Shown here: positions 53,368-63,677 of the stretch, piece after piece
Position numbering within the stretch: the first letter of the stretch is position 1
How the letters are laid out: each line of letters begins with the position of its first letter
Source: Thiodiazotropha sp050291245
GTDB lineage: Bacteria; Pseudomonadota; Gammaproteobacteria; Chromatiales; Chromatiaceae
Assembly: GCA_050291245.1 (NCBI GenBank)
Contig: JBNKJP010000067.1
Span: 1 to 64,000, forward strand
DNA length: 64,000 bases
Direction: 5' to 3'
Notes under the pieces: model-generated
Told to the model about the DNA's origin: nothing
The model's database searches: none
The model's input: only the letters and a program-made list of their open reading frames with translations
Program-made: the position numbers and the translations under genes

Positions 53368-55239
53368 ATGGACCCGAGACTGCTCAAGTATTACAACCAG
53401 GAACTGCAATATCTGCGGGAGATGGGCGCGGAATTCGCCCATGCCTATCCGAAGATCGCTAGCCGCCTGACCCTGGACGAGTTTGAATGCGCCGACCCCT
53501 ATGTGGAGCGCCTGCTGGAGGGCTTCAGTTTCCTCACCGCGCGTATCCAACTCAAACTCGACGAGGAGTTTCCCCGCTTCACCCAGCACCTGATGGAGCG
53601 GGTCTACCCCCACTACCTGGCTCCGACACCGTCCATGATGGTGGTACAGATGCAGACCGATCTGCTCGATCCCTCCCTGGGAGATGGGTTTCTGCTGCCC
53701 CGGGAATCGACTTTGCGCAGTCGCCTCGGCAAGGGTAATCAGACCCCCTGCATCTACCGCACGGCCCAGGACGTACGACTCTGGCCAATCTCCATTGAAA
53801 GTGTCGACTATCTGCCAAGTCCGGCGGCGATCGCCCTGGCGGGTATCGGTAAGCAGCCCGGCGCCAAGGCCGCCCTGCGGTTTCGCCTCAATACCGCCGG
53901 AGACATCCCCTTCAACCGGCTGGAACTGGACCGCCTGCCCCTGTTTCTCAGCGGCGGCGACCCGGGTAAACACGCCTTCGAGGTGCTCGCCGGACATACC
54001 CTGCGACTGATCGGTCGGGCCACGGATTCGGAAACTCATCACAGCACCCGGCAGCCCTGTCCGGTGCGCATCATGGGCTTCGAGGAAGAGGAGGCGCTGC
54101 TGCCCTACGGTCCCCGTTCGTTCCAGGGATACCGCTTCCTGGCGGAGTACTTCGCCCTCTCCAATCGCTTCATGTTCCTGGAGCTGAGGGATCTGCAGTC
54201 CGTGATCCCCAATTGCGACAGCCAACAACTGGAGCTGTTTGCCCTGTTGGACACCACCGAACCGCGACTCGAAGGGGCCTTGAGTGAGAAGAACTTCCTG
54301 CTCTACTGCACCCCTGCGATCAACCTGTTTCCCAAACGCGCGGACCGAATCCACCTCAATGACAGCTTCGCAGAACATCATGTCCTGCCGGACCGCACCC
54401 GGCCGATGGACTACGAAGTCTACGAGGTCACCGGGGTGAAGGGTGTGGGCAGCAACACCGGCGAGAACCAGGTCTTTCATCCGTTCTACGCCAGCAATGA
54501 CCTGATTGCCTCGGACCAGCCACGGGCCTATTACGTAACCCACCGGCTCCCCAGACTGCTGTCGTCGAAACAGCAGCGCGAGGGGGCGCGTACCGGTTAT
54601 GTGGGCAGTGAAGTGTTTCTCTCGATCGTGGATGCGGACGAGGCGCCCTATCAGAGCGACATGCGTCAGTTGGCCGTGACGACTCTGTGCACCAACCGGG
54701 ACCTCCCCATGCATATTCCCCTGGGTCAGAGCGACACCAGCTTTACCCTGGACAGCAGCACTCCGGTGAACCAGATTCGCTGTATCGGCTCCCCCACCCG
54801 ACCCCGACCCTCCACGGCCCAGGGTCAGATCAGCTGGCGTCTGATCAATCACCTGTCACTGAACTACCTGTCCCTGGCGGGAGAGGATCAGGAACAGAGT
54901 ACCGCGGCGTTGAAGGACTTCTTGCAATTGTATGCCGATACCAGCGATCCGGCCCTGCGCAAGCAGGTCGACGGGGTGCTTTTGATCCAGGCCAAACCGG
55001 TCAACCGGCGCCTGCCCAGTCCCGGGCCCATTTCGTTCGGCCACGGCCTCGAAATCACCCTGACCCTGGATGAGTCCGCCTTCGAGGGCAGCAGCGCCTT
55101 TCTGTTCGGCGCCATGATGGAGCAGTTCTTTCGCCGTTACACGGCGATCAACTCCTTTACGGAAACCGTAATCGTCACCCAACAACGTGGAGAGATCATG
55201 CGATGGCCGGTCAGGCTGGGTCTGAGACACACGCTCTAG
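53368..55239 (+). CDS. tssF: TssF, baseplate wedge protein
   Basis: The 623-aa product opens with the family signature LLKYYNQELQYLREMGAEFA and ADPYVERLLEGFSFLTARIQ. It forms the wedge with TssG and TssE. It overlaps tssG by 37 bp. Confidence 0.96.
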   Translation: MDPRLLKYYNQELQYLREMGAEFAHAYPKIASRLTLDEFECADPYVERLLEGFSFLTARIQLKLDEEFPRFTQHLMERVYPHYLAPTPSMMVVQMQTDLLDPSLGDGFLLPRESTLRSRLGKGNQTPCIYRTAQDVRLWPISIESVDYLPSPAAIALAGIGKQPGAKAALRFRLNTAGDIPFNRLELDRLPLFLSGGDPGKHAFEVLAGHTLRLIGRATDSETHHSTRQPCPVRIMGFEEEEALLPYGPRSFQGYRFLAEYFALSNRFMFLELRDLQSVIPNCDSQQLELFALLDTTEPRLEGALSEKNFLLYCTPAINLFPKRADRIHLNDSFAEHHVLPDRTRPMDYEVYEVTGVKGVGSNTGENQVFHPFYASNDLIASDQPRAYYVTHRLPRLLSSKQQREGARTGYVGSEVFLSIVDADEAPYQSDMRQLAVTTLCTNRDLPMHIPLGQSDTSFTLDSSTPVNQIRCIGSPTRPRPSTAQGQISWRLINHLSLNYLSLAGEDQEQSTAALKDFLQLYADTSDPALRKQVDGVLLIQAKPVNRRLPSPGPISFGHGLEITLTLDESAFEGSSAFLFGAMMEQFFRRYTAINSFTETVIVTQQRGEIMRWPVRLGLRHTL

Positions 55240-56243
55240 GTCTGTTCGACCAACTGCGCCAGGGTCCCTATCGCTTCGACTTCTATCAGGCGATGAGACG
55301 GCTCGAATGCGCCTACCCGGACAACCCCCGTCTGGGCAGGTCGCGCCATCCCCGGAATGACCCTATTCGCCTGGGACAGGACCCGACCATGGCATTCCAA
55401 CCCTCCACCCTCTCCTCGTTTCAAGAGGGGAAGGATGGCGTGCCGCCACGCCTGGGGAGTTACTTCCTCGGTCTGTTCGGACCCAACGGCCCCCTGCCCC
55501 TGCACCTCACGGAATATGTCTATGAGCGCAAGAAGAACCATCGGGACCCGACCCTGGTCCAGTTTCTCGATCTGTTCCACCACCGGCTGCTGAGCCTTTT
55601 CTACCGGGTCTGGGCGGACAGCCAACCGACGGTGAGCTACGACCGTCCGGACCAGGACCGTTTCGGCGATTACCTGGGATCCCTGTTCGGTATCGGTACG
55701 GAGTATCTGCAGCGACGCGATGCCATGCCCGACCTGGCGAAACGCCACTACGCGGGCCGTCTGGCATGCCAGACCCGCAACGCCGAGGGACTCGAGGCGA
55801 TCCTGCGGGACTTCTTCCGTCTGCCGGTACGCATCGATGAATTTGTCGGCTGCTGGATCGATCTGCCGGACAACAGCCGCTGCCGGCTGGGGCTCTCCGA
55901 GGAGATCAGCGCTCTGGGTGCCACCATCATCCTGGGGGACCGGGTGTGGTTGGGGCAACAAAAATTTCGTATCGTCCTGGGGGCCCTGAATTTTGCCGAC
56001 TACCAGCGCATGCTGCCCGGGGGCGATAGTATGAAACGACTGATCGCGGTGGTGAAAAACTACATCGGCGACGAATTGGACTGGGAACTGCAATTGATCC
56101 TGGCCGAAGCGGAAATCCCGGCACCACAACTCAACGGCACGAGCCGGCTGGGCTGGACCAGTTGGCTGGCACAACAACCCCTGGGACGGGACGGTGACGA
56201 TCTCACCCTTCATCCCCTTGAACTGAGAGGCCTGACATCATGA
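55203..56243 (+). CDS. tssG: TssG, baseplate wedge protein
   Basis: The 346-aa product has the TssG start (PYRFDFYQAMRRLECAYPDN) and the segment FLDLFHHRLLSLFYRVWADS. The ATG at 55203 lies inside tssF; the stop overlaps clpV by 4 bp. Confidence 0.95.
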   Translation: MAGQAGSETHALGLFDQLRQGPYRFDFYQAMRRLECAYPDNPRLGRSRHPRNDPIRLGQDPTMAFQPSTLSSFQEGKDGVPPRLGSYFLGLFGPNGPLPLHLTEYVYERKKNHRDPTLVQFLDLFHHRLLSLFYRVWADSQPTVSYDRPDQDRFGDYLGSLFGIGTEYLQRRDAMPDLAKRHYAGRLACQTRNAEGLEAILRDFFRLPVRIDEFVGCWIDLPDNSRCRLGLSEEISALGATIILGDRVWLGQQKFRIVLGALNFADYQRMLPGGDSMKRLIAVVKNYIGDELDWELQLILAEAEIPAPQLNGTSRLGWTSWLAQQPLGRDGDDLTLHPLELRGLTS

Positions 56244-58981
56244 GCGAGATCAACCGCGTTGCCCTGTTCGGAAAATTGAACAGCCTCGGCTACCGGGCCA
56301 TAGAGAGTGCCACCGTATTCTGCAAGATGCGCGGCAACCCCTATGTCGAACTGGTCCACTGGTTCCATCAGATCCTGCAGTTGCAGGATTCGGACCTGCA
56401 CCGCATCATCAAGCAGTTCAATCTGGAGCCTTCCCGTCTGGCCAAGGACATCACCGAACACCTGGACGCCCTGCCCCGGGGCTCAACCTCGATCTCGGAC
56501 CTCTCCTCCCACGTGGAGGAGGCCACGGAACGGGGCTGGGTCTATGGCACCCTGATGTTCGGTGATGCCCAGGTACGCACCGGCTATCTGATCGTGGGCA
56601 TTCTCAAGACCAACAGCCTGCGTAACGCCCTGGTGCGCATCTCCGACGAGTTCAAGAAGATCAGCGCCGACACCCTCACCGAGCGTTTCGCCGAAGTGGT
56701 GGCAGGCTCCCCCGAAGAGGCCATGCGGGCCAATGACGGCTTCCAGATCGGTGGCGGGGCCGCCCCGGGAGAAGCCAGTGGCGCCATGGCGCCGGCCCAG
56801 ATGGGCAAGCAACAGGCCCTGCATCAGTTCTCCGTGGACCTGACCGAACGGGCGCGAAAGGGCGAGATCGACCCCATCGTCGGGCGTGACGACGAAATTC
56901 GCCAGATCGTCGATATCCTGATGCGACGGCGGCAGAACAACCCTATCCTCACCGGCGAGGCCGGGGTGGGCAAGACCGCTGTGGTAGAGGGTTTCGCCTT
57001 GCAGATCGCCCGGGGCGAGGTACCGCCACCGCTGCAGGATGTCACCCTGCGGGTACTCGATGTGGGGCTGTTGCAGGCGGGCGCCAGCATGAAGGGCGAA
57101 TTCGAAAACCGCCTCAAGCAGTTCATCGAGGAGGTGCAGTCCTCCGAAAAGCCGATCATCCTGTTCATCGACGAAGCACACACCCTGATCGGCGCCGGGG
57201 GCAGTGCCGGGACCGGCGATGCGGCCAACCTGCTCAAACCCGCCCTGGCGCGGGGGACCCTGCGCACCATCGCAGCCACTACCTGGGCGGAGTACAAAAA
57301 GTACATCGAGAAGGATCCGGCCCTGACCCGGCGTTTCCAGGTGGTGCAGGTGGACGAACCGGACGAGGCGCGGGCCATCCGCATGATGCGGGGGGTTGCC
57401 GGGACCCTGGAACAACATCATCGGGTGCAGATCCTCGACGAGGCCCTGGAGGCTTCGGTGCGGCTCTCTCATCGCTACATTCCCGCCCGACAGCTGCCGG
57501 ATAAGTCAGTGAGTCTGCTCGACACCACCTGCGCCCGGGTCGCTATCAGCCAGGCCGCGGTGCCCGCCGAGGTGGACGACAGTCGGCGGCGCATCGAAGC
57601 CCTGGAGACGGAGCTGGAGATCATCGGCCGGGAAAAGGCCATCGGCCTGGACACGGCGGAGCGGGAAGGTTCCACCGAAGAAAAACTGGAACAGGAACGG
57701 GCCCGTCTGGAACAACTGACCGAACGCTGGGAAGCGGAGAAATCCCTGGTCGAACAGGTGCTGAAAATCCAGCGCAGGCTCAAGGGAGAGCCGGAAGCGT
57801 CTGACACACCTGTGGTCAGTGCCGATTCAACCGATGACAAACCCGCGGAACCGACTGACACTGCGTCTGCCGATACCCCCGAGAACGTTTCACCCGAGGC
57901 CCTGCTCAGTGAATTGGGTGGGTTGAAAGAGCAGTTGCAGACTTTGCAGGGGGAATCCCCCCTGATCCTGCCCAGTGTCGATGCCCAGGCGGTGGCCTCG
58001 GTGGTGGGGGACTGGACCGGTATCCCGGTGGGCCGGATGGTGAAAAACGAAATCGAGACGGTTCTGAATCTCAGCGACACTCTGGCCAGGCGGGTCATCG
58101 GTCAGGACCACGCCCTGGAGATGATCGCCCGGCGCATTCAGACCTCCCGGGCCAATCTGGACAATCCCAACAAACCCATTGGTGTGTTCATGCTCTGCGG
58201 ACCCTCCGGCGTGGGCAAGACCGAGACGGGGCTGACCCTGGCGGAATCCCTCTACGGCGGGGAGCAGAACGTCATCACCATCAATATGAGTGAATTCCAG
58301 GAGGCGCATACCGTCTCCACCCTGAAAGGGGCGCCTCCGGGCTATGTCGGCTACGGTGAGGGTGGCATTCTCACCGAAGCGGTGCGCCGCAAACCCTACA
58401 GCGTGGTGCTGCTCGATGAAGTTGAGAAGGCCCATCCGGACGTGCATGAGATCTTCTTCCAGGTCTTTGACAAGGGTTGGATGGAGGATGGGGAGGGCCG
58501 CCATATCGACTTCAAGAACACCCTGATTCTACTTACCTCCAACGTGGGCACGGAGATGATCGACAACCTCTGCAAGGATCCGGAGCTGATACCGGAACCC
58601 GCGACCATCGCCCAGTCACTGCGTGATCCCTTGCAGAAGGTCTTCCCCGCCGCCTTACTCGGTCGTCTGGTGGTAATACCCTACTATCCGCTCAGTGACG
58701 AGGTGTTGGCGAAGGTGGTGCGCCTGCAACTCGGCCGGATTCAGGCCCGTATCCTGGAGAACCACGGCATTCCCCTGGAGGTCGACGACGAGGTGATCAA
58801 ATTGATCATCAGCCGCTGTACAGAAGTCGAGAGTGGCGCAAGAATGGTGGATGCGATACTTACCAATACACTACTGCCCGAAATCAGCCGTCACATACTG
58901 ATCGAACAGATGGAGGGACGGCCTATCGCGCGCATCGGCATCAACGTGGAGGAGAACGAGTTCAACTACCATTTCAGCTAG
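56240..58981 (+). CDS. clpV: ClpV (TssH), AAA+ sheath-recycling ATPase
   Basis: The 913-aa product has an N-terminal repeat domain (about 1-160), a first AAA+ domain with Walker A GEAGVGKT near residue 240, a coiled-coil middle domain, and a second AAA+ domain with GPSGVGKT near residue 655. Walker B IILFIDEAH and VVLLDEVEKAH are present. A Thr/Asp-rich insertion sits in the middle region (about residues 520-555). It disassembles the contracted TssB/TssC sheath. Confidence 0.96.
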   Translation: MSEINRVALFGKLNSLGYRAIESATVFCKMRGNPYVELVHWFHQILQLQDSDLHRIIKQFNLEPSRLAKDITEHLDALPRGSTSISDLSSHVEEATERGWVYGTLMFGDAQVRTGYLIVGILKTNSLRNALVRISDEFKKISADTLTERFAEVVAGSPEEAMRANDGFQIGGGAAPGEASGAMAPAQMGKQQALHQFSVDLTERARKGEIDPIVGRDDEIRQIVDILMRRRQNNPILTGEAGVGKTAVVEGFALQIARGEVPPPLQDVTLRVLDVGLLQAGASMKGEFENRLKQFIEEVQSSEKPIILFIDEAHTLIGAGGSAGTGDAANLLKPALARGTLRTIAATTWAEYKKYIEKDPALTRRFQVVQVDEPDEARAIRMMRGVAGTLEQHHRVQILDEALEASVRLSHRYIPARQLPDKSVSLLDTTCARVAISQAAVPAEVDDSRRRIEALETELEIIGREKAIGLDTAEREGSTEEKLEQERARLEQLTERWEAEKSLVEQVLKIQRRLKGEPEASDTPVVSADSTDDKPAEPTDTASADTPENVSPEALLSELGGLKEQLQTLQGESPLILPSVDAQAVASVVGDWTGIPVGRMVKNEIETVLNLSDTLARRVIGQDHALEMIARRIQTSRANLDNPNKPIGVFMLCGPSGVGKTETGLTLAESLYGGEQNVITINMSEFQEAHTVSTLKGAPPGYVGYGEGGILTEAVRRKPYSVVLLDEVEKAHPDVHEIFFQVFDKGWMEDGEGRHIDFKNTLILLTSNVGTEMIDNLCKDPELIPEPATIAQSLRDPLQKVFPAALLGRLVVIPYYPLSDEVLAKVVRLQLGRIQARILENHGIPLEVDDEVIKLIISRCTEVESGARMVDAILTNTLLPEISRHILIEQMEGRPIARIGINVEENEFNYHFS

Positions 58982-59024
58982 TGGATGGTCGTAGAACGAA
59001 GTCTGTTTCGAAACCTTTGAACCT

Positions 59025-60503
59025 ATGAAGATCACTCTGACAGTCACCCAAACCGCCGGCATGCCACCGGCCCAACCCATGTCGGTCAGCTTCGACGAGG
59101 ACGGCGGCCGGATCGGCCGGCGCGCGGACAACGATTGGGTGTTGCCCGACCCGGAGCGGTTCATCTCCGGTCAGCATGCCCAGATCGGTTTTGCCGACGG
59201 TTGCTTCTACCTGCTCGACACCAGTTCCAACGGGGTGTTCATCAATAACGCCTCGTCCCCCCTGGGCAAGAACAACCAGGTCAATCTCACGGACGGTGAC
59301 CGCATCACCATAGGCGACTACGAGATTCAGGTCTCCCTGCCCACCCCGCCCCAGGCCGCGGCCATCAGCCAGTCCTTCGAGGGGCTCGATGACCCGTTCG
59401 CGTCACTCTCGGAACAACATGCCGGCGGCTCCCTGGAACAGGCCTTTCCCCTCGCGGATGCACCACCCTCGGAAGCGCCTTCGGTGGAGGAATCCTATCA
59501 ACTGGAGGAATCCGAACCCCGGGAGTTCAGCCTGAAGGAACCCGAGGAAGCGTCTCCTGGGATACCTCCGGCATCGGACCACACCTCGGACCTCAACGCC
59601 TATTTCAACCAACCCAGCCCGATCCCGGAAGACTGGGACCTGGATGAGTCTTCGTCCCAGGGGATCGATGCGCGGGAGTCAACACCCCTGCCGGAAATCC
59701 TGCCGCCACTGGAGACACCACCGGCCCGGGAGAAAACCCCGCCTCCGCTGTGGGAGGAGGCGTCCGTGCAACCCTCCGAACCGGTTTCGATTCCGCGACC
59801 GGGACAAGGGGCCAAACCGGCGCCCCCCCCTGCTCCAGCGCCACCGGAACCCCAGGAGACTCCATCGGCACCGGAGTACCGTGGCGATGAAACCGGTTTA
59901 CGCCAGGCCTTGGCAGACGGTCTGGGGATTCCCCCGAGCCATCTGGAATCCCTGCCCCTGGCAACACTGCTGAAGACCCTGGGACAGATCCTGCGCATCA
60001 GCACCGAGGGTAATATGTCCCTGTTGCGGGCCCGGGCCCAGATTAAGGGCGAATTCCGCATGAACCAGACCATGATCAAGCCGATGGAGAACAATCCCCT
60101 GAAATTCTCCATCAACACCGAGGAGGCCCTGCGACAGCTCCTGAATCCGAATTCAGGCAGCGGTTATCTGACAGCCCTGGCCGCTTTTCAGGAAGCCCAT
60201 GAGGATATCGAAGCCCATATGATGGCGGTCATGGTGGGGATGCAGGCGGCCCTCAAGGTGGTGCTGCAGCGTTTCAAACCGGAGATTCTGGAACAGCGTC
60301 TCGGCCAGTCGGCCCTGTTGGAAAAACTTCCGCTTTACCGCCATGCCAAGACCTGGGACCTGTTCACCGAACTCTACCAGGAGATCGCCACCGAGGCGGA
60401 GGATGACTTTCACCATCTGTTCGGCCGCACCTTCACTCAGGCCTATGAAGACCAAATCCGTCGCCTGGAAGCACTGAAACGCTCGGATCCCAGTGGCTTA
60501 TAA
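59025..60503 (+). CDS. FHA-domain type VI protein (TagH/Fha)
   Basis: The 492-aa product has an N-terminal FHA domain (about 15-100; GRIGRRADNDWVLPDPERFI, then HAQIGF, SSNGVFINN). A long acidic and Pro-rich linker (about 120-290) leads to a C-terminal TagH-like helical domain (NPLKFSINTEEALRQLLNP). FHA domains bind phosphothreonine, so post-translational control by a Thr kinase is possible; no kinase gene lies in the visible part of this locus. Confidence 0.9.
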   Translation: MKITLTVTQTAGMPPAQPMSVSFDEDGGRIGRRADNDWVLPDPERFISGQHAQIGFADGCFYLLDTSSNGVFINNASSPLGKNNQVNLTDGDRITIGDYEIQVSLPTPPQAAAISQSFEGLDDPFASLSEQHAGGSLEQAFPLADAPPSEAPSVEESYQLEESEPREFSLKEPEEASPGIPPASDHTSDLNAYFNQPSPIPEDWDLDESSSQGIDARESTPLPEILPPLETPPAREKTPPPLWEEASVQPSEPVSIPRPGQGAKPAPPPAPAPPEPQETPSAPEYRGDETGLRQALADGLGIPPSHLESLPLATLLKTLGQILRISTEGNMSLLRARAQIKGEFRMNQTMIKPMENNPLKFSINTEEALRQLLNPNSGSGYLTALAAFQEAHEDIEAHMMAVMVGMQAALKVVLQRFKPEILEQRLGQSALLEKLPLYRHAKTWDLFTELYQEIATEAEDDFHHLFGRTFTQAYEDQIRRLEALKRSDPSGL

Positions 60504-60528
60504 TTATTTACTCAAGGAATCTGTAAAG

Positions 60529-60993
60529 ATGAAAAAAAACCTGACCACCTACCTGAGTCTCCTCCTCCTGCTCAGCCTGACCCTGCTGGCCGGCTGTTCG
60601 AGCGTTTCCAGCGTAAAGGCCACCCTGCATGCGAACAAACAGGTCAACCCCGATCTCAACGGCAGACCTTCCCCCATCGCGGTTCGGGTCTACGAACTGA
60701 AATCCCTGAGCGTGTTCAATAGCTCCGACTTCTTCAACCTGTTCGAACAGGACGTAGCATTGCTGGGTGACGAGATGCTGATGCGGGATGAGTTGCATTT
60801 TCAGCCCGGGGAAACCAAGGAACTGAACCGGGACCTGCAGCCGGATACCCGGTACATCGGCGTGATTGGTGCCTACCGCGATATCGAGGACGCCACCTGG
60901 CGCCGCTCCATAGAAGTCGAACCGGAGGAGGAAAACAGCCTCTCCATCTTTTTCGGCGAGTTGGGTATCACCATCCTGAGAAACCAAAAGTAA
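60529..60993 (+). CDS. tssJ: TssJ, outer-membrane lipoprotein
   Basis: The 154-aa product has a lipoprotein signal (LLLLLSLTLLAGCSS, Cys23) and the TssJ fold (PIAVRVYELKSLSVFNSSDF). It anchors the TssL-TssM complex to the outer membrane. The ATG 60529 opens the signal; an upstream ATG at 60493 adds 12 residues and overlaps the FHA gene. Confidence 0.94.
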   Translation: MKKNLTTYLSLLLLLSLTLLAGCSSVSSVKATLHANKQVNPDLNGRPSPIAVRVYELKSLSVFNSSDFFNLFEQDVALLGDEMLMRDELHFQPGETKELNRDLQPDTRYIGVIGAYRDIEDATWRRSIEVEPEEENSLSIFFGELGITILRNQK

Positions 60994-61002
60994 GAGAAGC
61001 CC

Positions 61003-62337
61003 ATGTCTTGGATGTCTCGTATCGTCTGGTCGGAGGGCATGTTCCTCAGACCCCAACATTTCCAGCAGCAGGAGCGATTCCTGGAGCGCCATATCCAGGC
61101 GCGCTGTGCCGATCTGCAGCCCTTCAGTTGGGGATTCACCCATCTCAAGCTCGATCGGCAGGCCCTGGCCCTGGGACGTCTGGCGGTCACCGCCTGCCGG
61201 GGTGTGCTGCCGGATGGCACCACATTCGACATCCCGGCCCATGATGATCCCCCGCCCCCCCTGGAGATCCCGGCGGATCGCAAGGGTGCGGTGATCTACC
61301 TGGCCCTGCCCCTGTCCCGTCCCGGTGCGGCGCAATTCCGCTATGCCGGCCAAGAGCCCGGACTGGAGCGCTTCCTGGTGGACGAGATCGAAACCAAGGA
61401 CGACATCGCCGGTTCCTCGAACGCCTCGATGCTGCAGGTCGCCAAACCCACCCTGCGCCTGTTGCTCGGTGATGCGGAACTCGAGGAGTTTGCCCATCTC
61501 GCCATCACCCGGGTGGTTGAACGGCGCTCCGACGACATGCTGGTGCTGGACGAGGAGTTCATCCCCCCCTGTCTCGACTGCGAGGTATCCACCCGCCTGT
61601 CGGGCTATGTGAAAGAGATCGAGGGTCTGCTGCATCATCGCGCGGACGCCATCGCGGCACGCCTGGTCGATGGGGGCAAGGGGATCGCCGAGGTGGCCGA
61701 TTTCCTGATGCTTCAGGTGGTCAACCGCTATGAGCCCCTGTACACCCACTATACCCAGAGGGTGCCGTTGCATCCGGTCGCGTTTTACGAAACCTGTCTG
61801 GAACTGGCCGGGGAACTGGCCACCTTCACCAGCACCAACAAGCGCCCGCCGCCTTTTCCGGTCTACCAGCACCAAGCCCTGCAGGAGACCTTTACTCCGC
61901 TGATCCGCGAACTGCGCCGATCCCTCAGCATGGTGCTGGAACAGAAAGCGGTGCCGATCCCGCTGGAAGAGCGCAAATACGGCATCCGGGTCGCCAGCAT
62001 CGCCGACCGCAAACTTCTGACCGATGCCAGCTTCGTGCTCGCGGTCAACGCCAACATGGCCGCGGATGCGTTGCAACGACGCTTCCCGAGCCAAAGCAAG
62101 ATCGGTCCGGTGGAGAAGATCCGCGACCTGGTCAATCTGCAACTGCCCGGTATTGGTCTGCGTACCCTGTCTGTAGCCCCCAGACAGATCCCCTATAACG
62201 CAGGCTTCAGTTATTTCGAGCTGGATAAAAGTAACGACTATTGGAACCTGCTTGAAACCTCAGGAGGATGTGCCATACATATAGGAGGCGAATTCCCGGG
62301 CCTGGAACTCGAACTGTGGGCCATAAAAGGTAGCTGA
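61003..62337 (+). CDS. tssK: TssK, baseplate-membrane complex connector
   Basis: The 444-aa product begins with the family hallmark IVWSEGMFLRPQHFQQQERF and ends with GGEFPGLELELWAIKG. It links the wedge to the membrane complex. It is 9 bp after tssJ. Confidence 0.97.
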   Translation: MSWMSRIVWSEGMFLRPQHFQQQERFLERHIQARCADLQPFSWGFTHLKLDRQALALGRLAVTACRGVLPDGTTFDIPAHDDPPPPLEIPADRKGAVIYLALPLSRPGAAQFRYAGQEPGLERFLVDEIETKDDIAGSSNASMLQVAKPTLRLLLGDAELEEFAHLAITRVVERRSDDMLVLDEEFIPPCLDCEVSTRLSGYVKEIEGLLHHRADAIAARLVDGGKGIAEVADFLMLQVVNRYEPLYTHYTQRVPLHPVAFYETCLELAGELATFTSTNKRPPPFPVYQHQALQETFTPLIRELRRSLSMVLEQKAVPIPLEERKYGIRVASIADRKLLTDASFVLAVNANMAADALQRRFPSQSKIGPVEKIRDLVNLQLPGIGLRTLSVAPRQIPYNAGFSYFELDKSNDYWNLLETSGGCAIHIGGEFPGLELELWAIKGS

Positions 62338-62339
62338 CA

Positions 62340-63662
62340 ATGGATCACGACGACCCATTTGGCATGAAGCCCAACGACACAGGTGACCGCACAGTATTGC
62401 GTCCCAGACCGGGTGGCAAGGGTCCCGCGACCCCATCCCGCCCCGCTGCGCCGCCACCCCCTTCCGCGCCCGCCCCACGGGGTCCGGTCCCCAGCCTGCC
62501 CACCCGCCATGGTGCGAACAAGCTGGAGATCGCCGCCTCCGCCCTGCTCTCCATGCTGGGTCGGTTGCGGGATACTCCGTCCCATCCCGACCCCGCCTCA
62601 TTGAAGAACTCGATCATCGAAAAGATCCGCCAGTTCGAACAGAAGGGCCAGGAACTGGGCGTGGAGCGGGAAACCCTGTTCTGGGCCCGTTATGTACTCT
62701 GTACGGCGATCGACGAGATGGTGCTCTCCACCCCCTGGGGCAATCAGGGCGTGTGGCGGGACCAGAGCCTGCTGGTCACCCTGCATAACGAAGCCTGGGG
62801 CGGAGAGAAATTTTTCCAGTTGCTGCAGAAACTGTTGCAGAGTCCCGCCAAGAACCTGGAGTTGCTGGAGTTGATGTATATCTGTCTCAGTTTCGGTTTC
62901 GAGGGACGCTACCGCCCCCTGCCGGACGGTTATGCCCAGTTACAGACCCTGCGGGACAACCTCTACCGCACCATCCGCAATCTCCACGAGGAGTACGAAC
63001 GGGATCTGTCGGGTCATTGGCAGGGTCTGGCGCTGAAGCAGAACGCACTGGTTCAATACGTCCCCCTGTGGGTGGTGGTGGCGGTCTCCAGTGTGATTCT
63101 ATTGCTGATGTACTCCGGCTTCAGCCTCAGCCTCAACGTCAAATCCGACCCGGTACACGCGCAACTGCACAACATCGCGCGCAATGTTAAGACCGTGGTG
63201 GATCGCAAACCGCCCCCGCCCCCGGTGATCCCCCAACTGACCCTCAAGACCCTGCTGGCCGATGAGATCGCCCGCAACCAGGTCAGTGTCGAGGAGGATT
63301 ACACCCATGGCAGCGTGCGCATCGCCGGTGACGGTCTGTTCGCCTCGGGCAGCGTGGCGGTGAATTCCCAATATGTACCGCTGTTGGAGCAGATCGCCGG
63401 GGCCATGGATCAACTCGATGGAGAGATCGAGGTCGTGGGGCATACCGATAATGTGCCGATCCGCAGTCTGCGTTATCCCTCGAACTGGCACCTCTCCCGG
63501 GCCCGGGCCGAGTCGGTGGCGAAGCTCCTCGCATCCGACATCGCGCAACCCGCCCGGATTCACAGTGACGGTCGGGGTTCCGCGGAACCCCTGGCCTCCA
63601 ATGACACCTCAGAGGGTCGGGCACGCAACCGGCGTGTCGAGATCACTCTGATCAAACAATAG
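62340..63662 (+). CDS. tssL: TssL with C-terminal OmpA-like peptidoglycan-binding domain
   Basis: The 440-aa product has a Pro-rich N-terminus, a DotU-like cytoplasmic domain (about 60-225; LFWARYVLCTAIDEMVLSTP), one membrane helix (about 240-262) and a periplasmic OmpA-like domain (EIVGHTDNVPIRS read as EVVGHTDNVPIRS, near residue 360; NRRVEITL at the end). This is the extended TssL form that binds peptidoglycan directly. It is 2 bp after tssK. Confidence 0.95.
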   Translation: MDHDDPFGMKPNDTGDRTVLRPRPGGKGPATPSRPAAPPPPSAPAPRGPVPSLPTRHGANKLEIAASALLSMLGRLRDTPSHPDPASLKNSIIEKIRQFEQKGQELGVERETLFWARYVLCTAIDEMVLSTPWGNQGVWRDQSLLVTLHNEAWGGEKFFQLLQKLLQSPAKNLELLELMYICLSFGFEGRYRPLPDGYAQLQTLRDNLYRTIRNLHEEYERDLSGHWQGLALKQNALVQYVPLWVVVAVSSVILLLMYSGFSLSLNVKSDPVHAQLHNIARNVKTVVDRKPPPPPVIPQLTLKTLLADEIARNQVSVEEDYTHGSVRIAGDGLFASGSVAVNSQYVPLLEQIAGAMDQLDGEIEVVGHTDNVPIRSLRYPSNWHLSRARAESVAKLLASDIAQPARIHSDGRGSAEPLASNDTSEGRARNRRVEITLIKQ

Positions 63663-63677
63663 GCTTTCACGAAAACC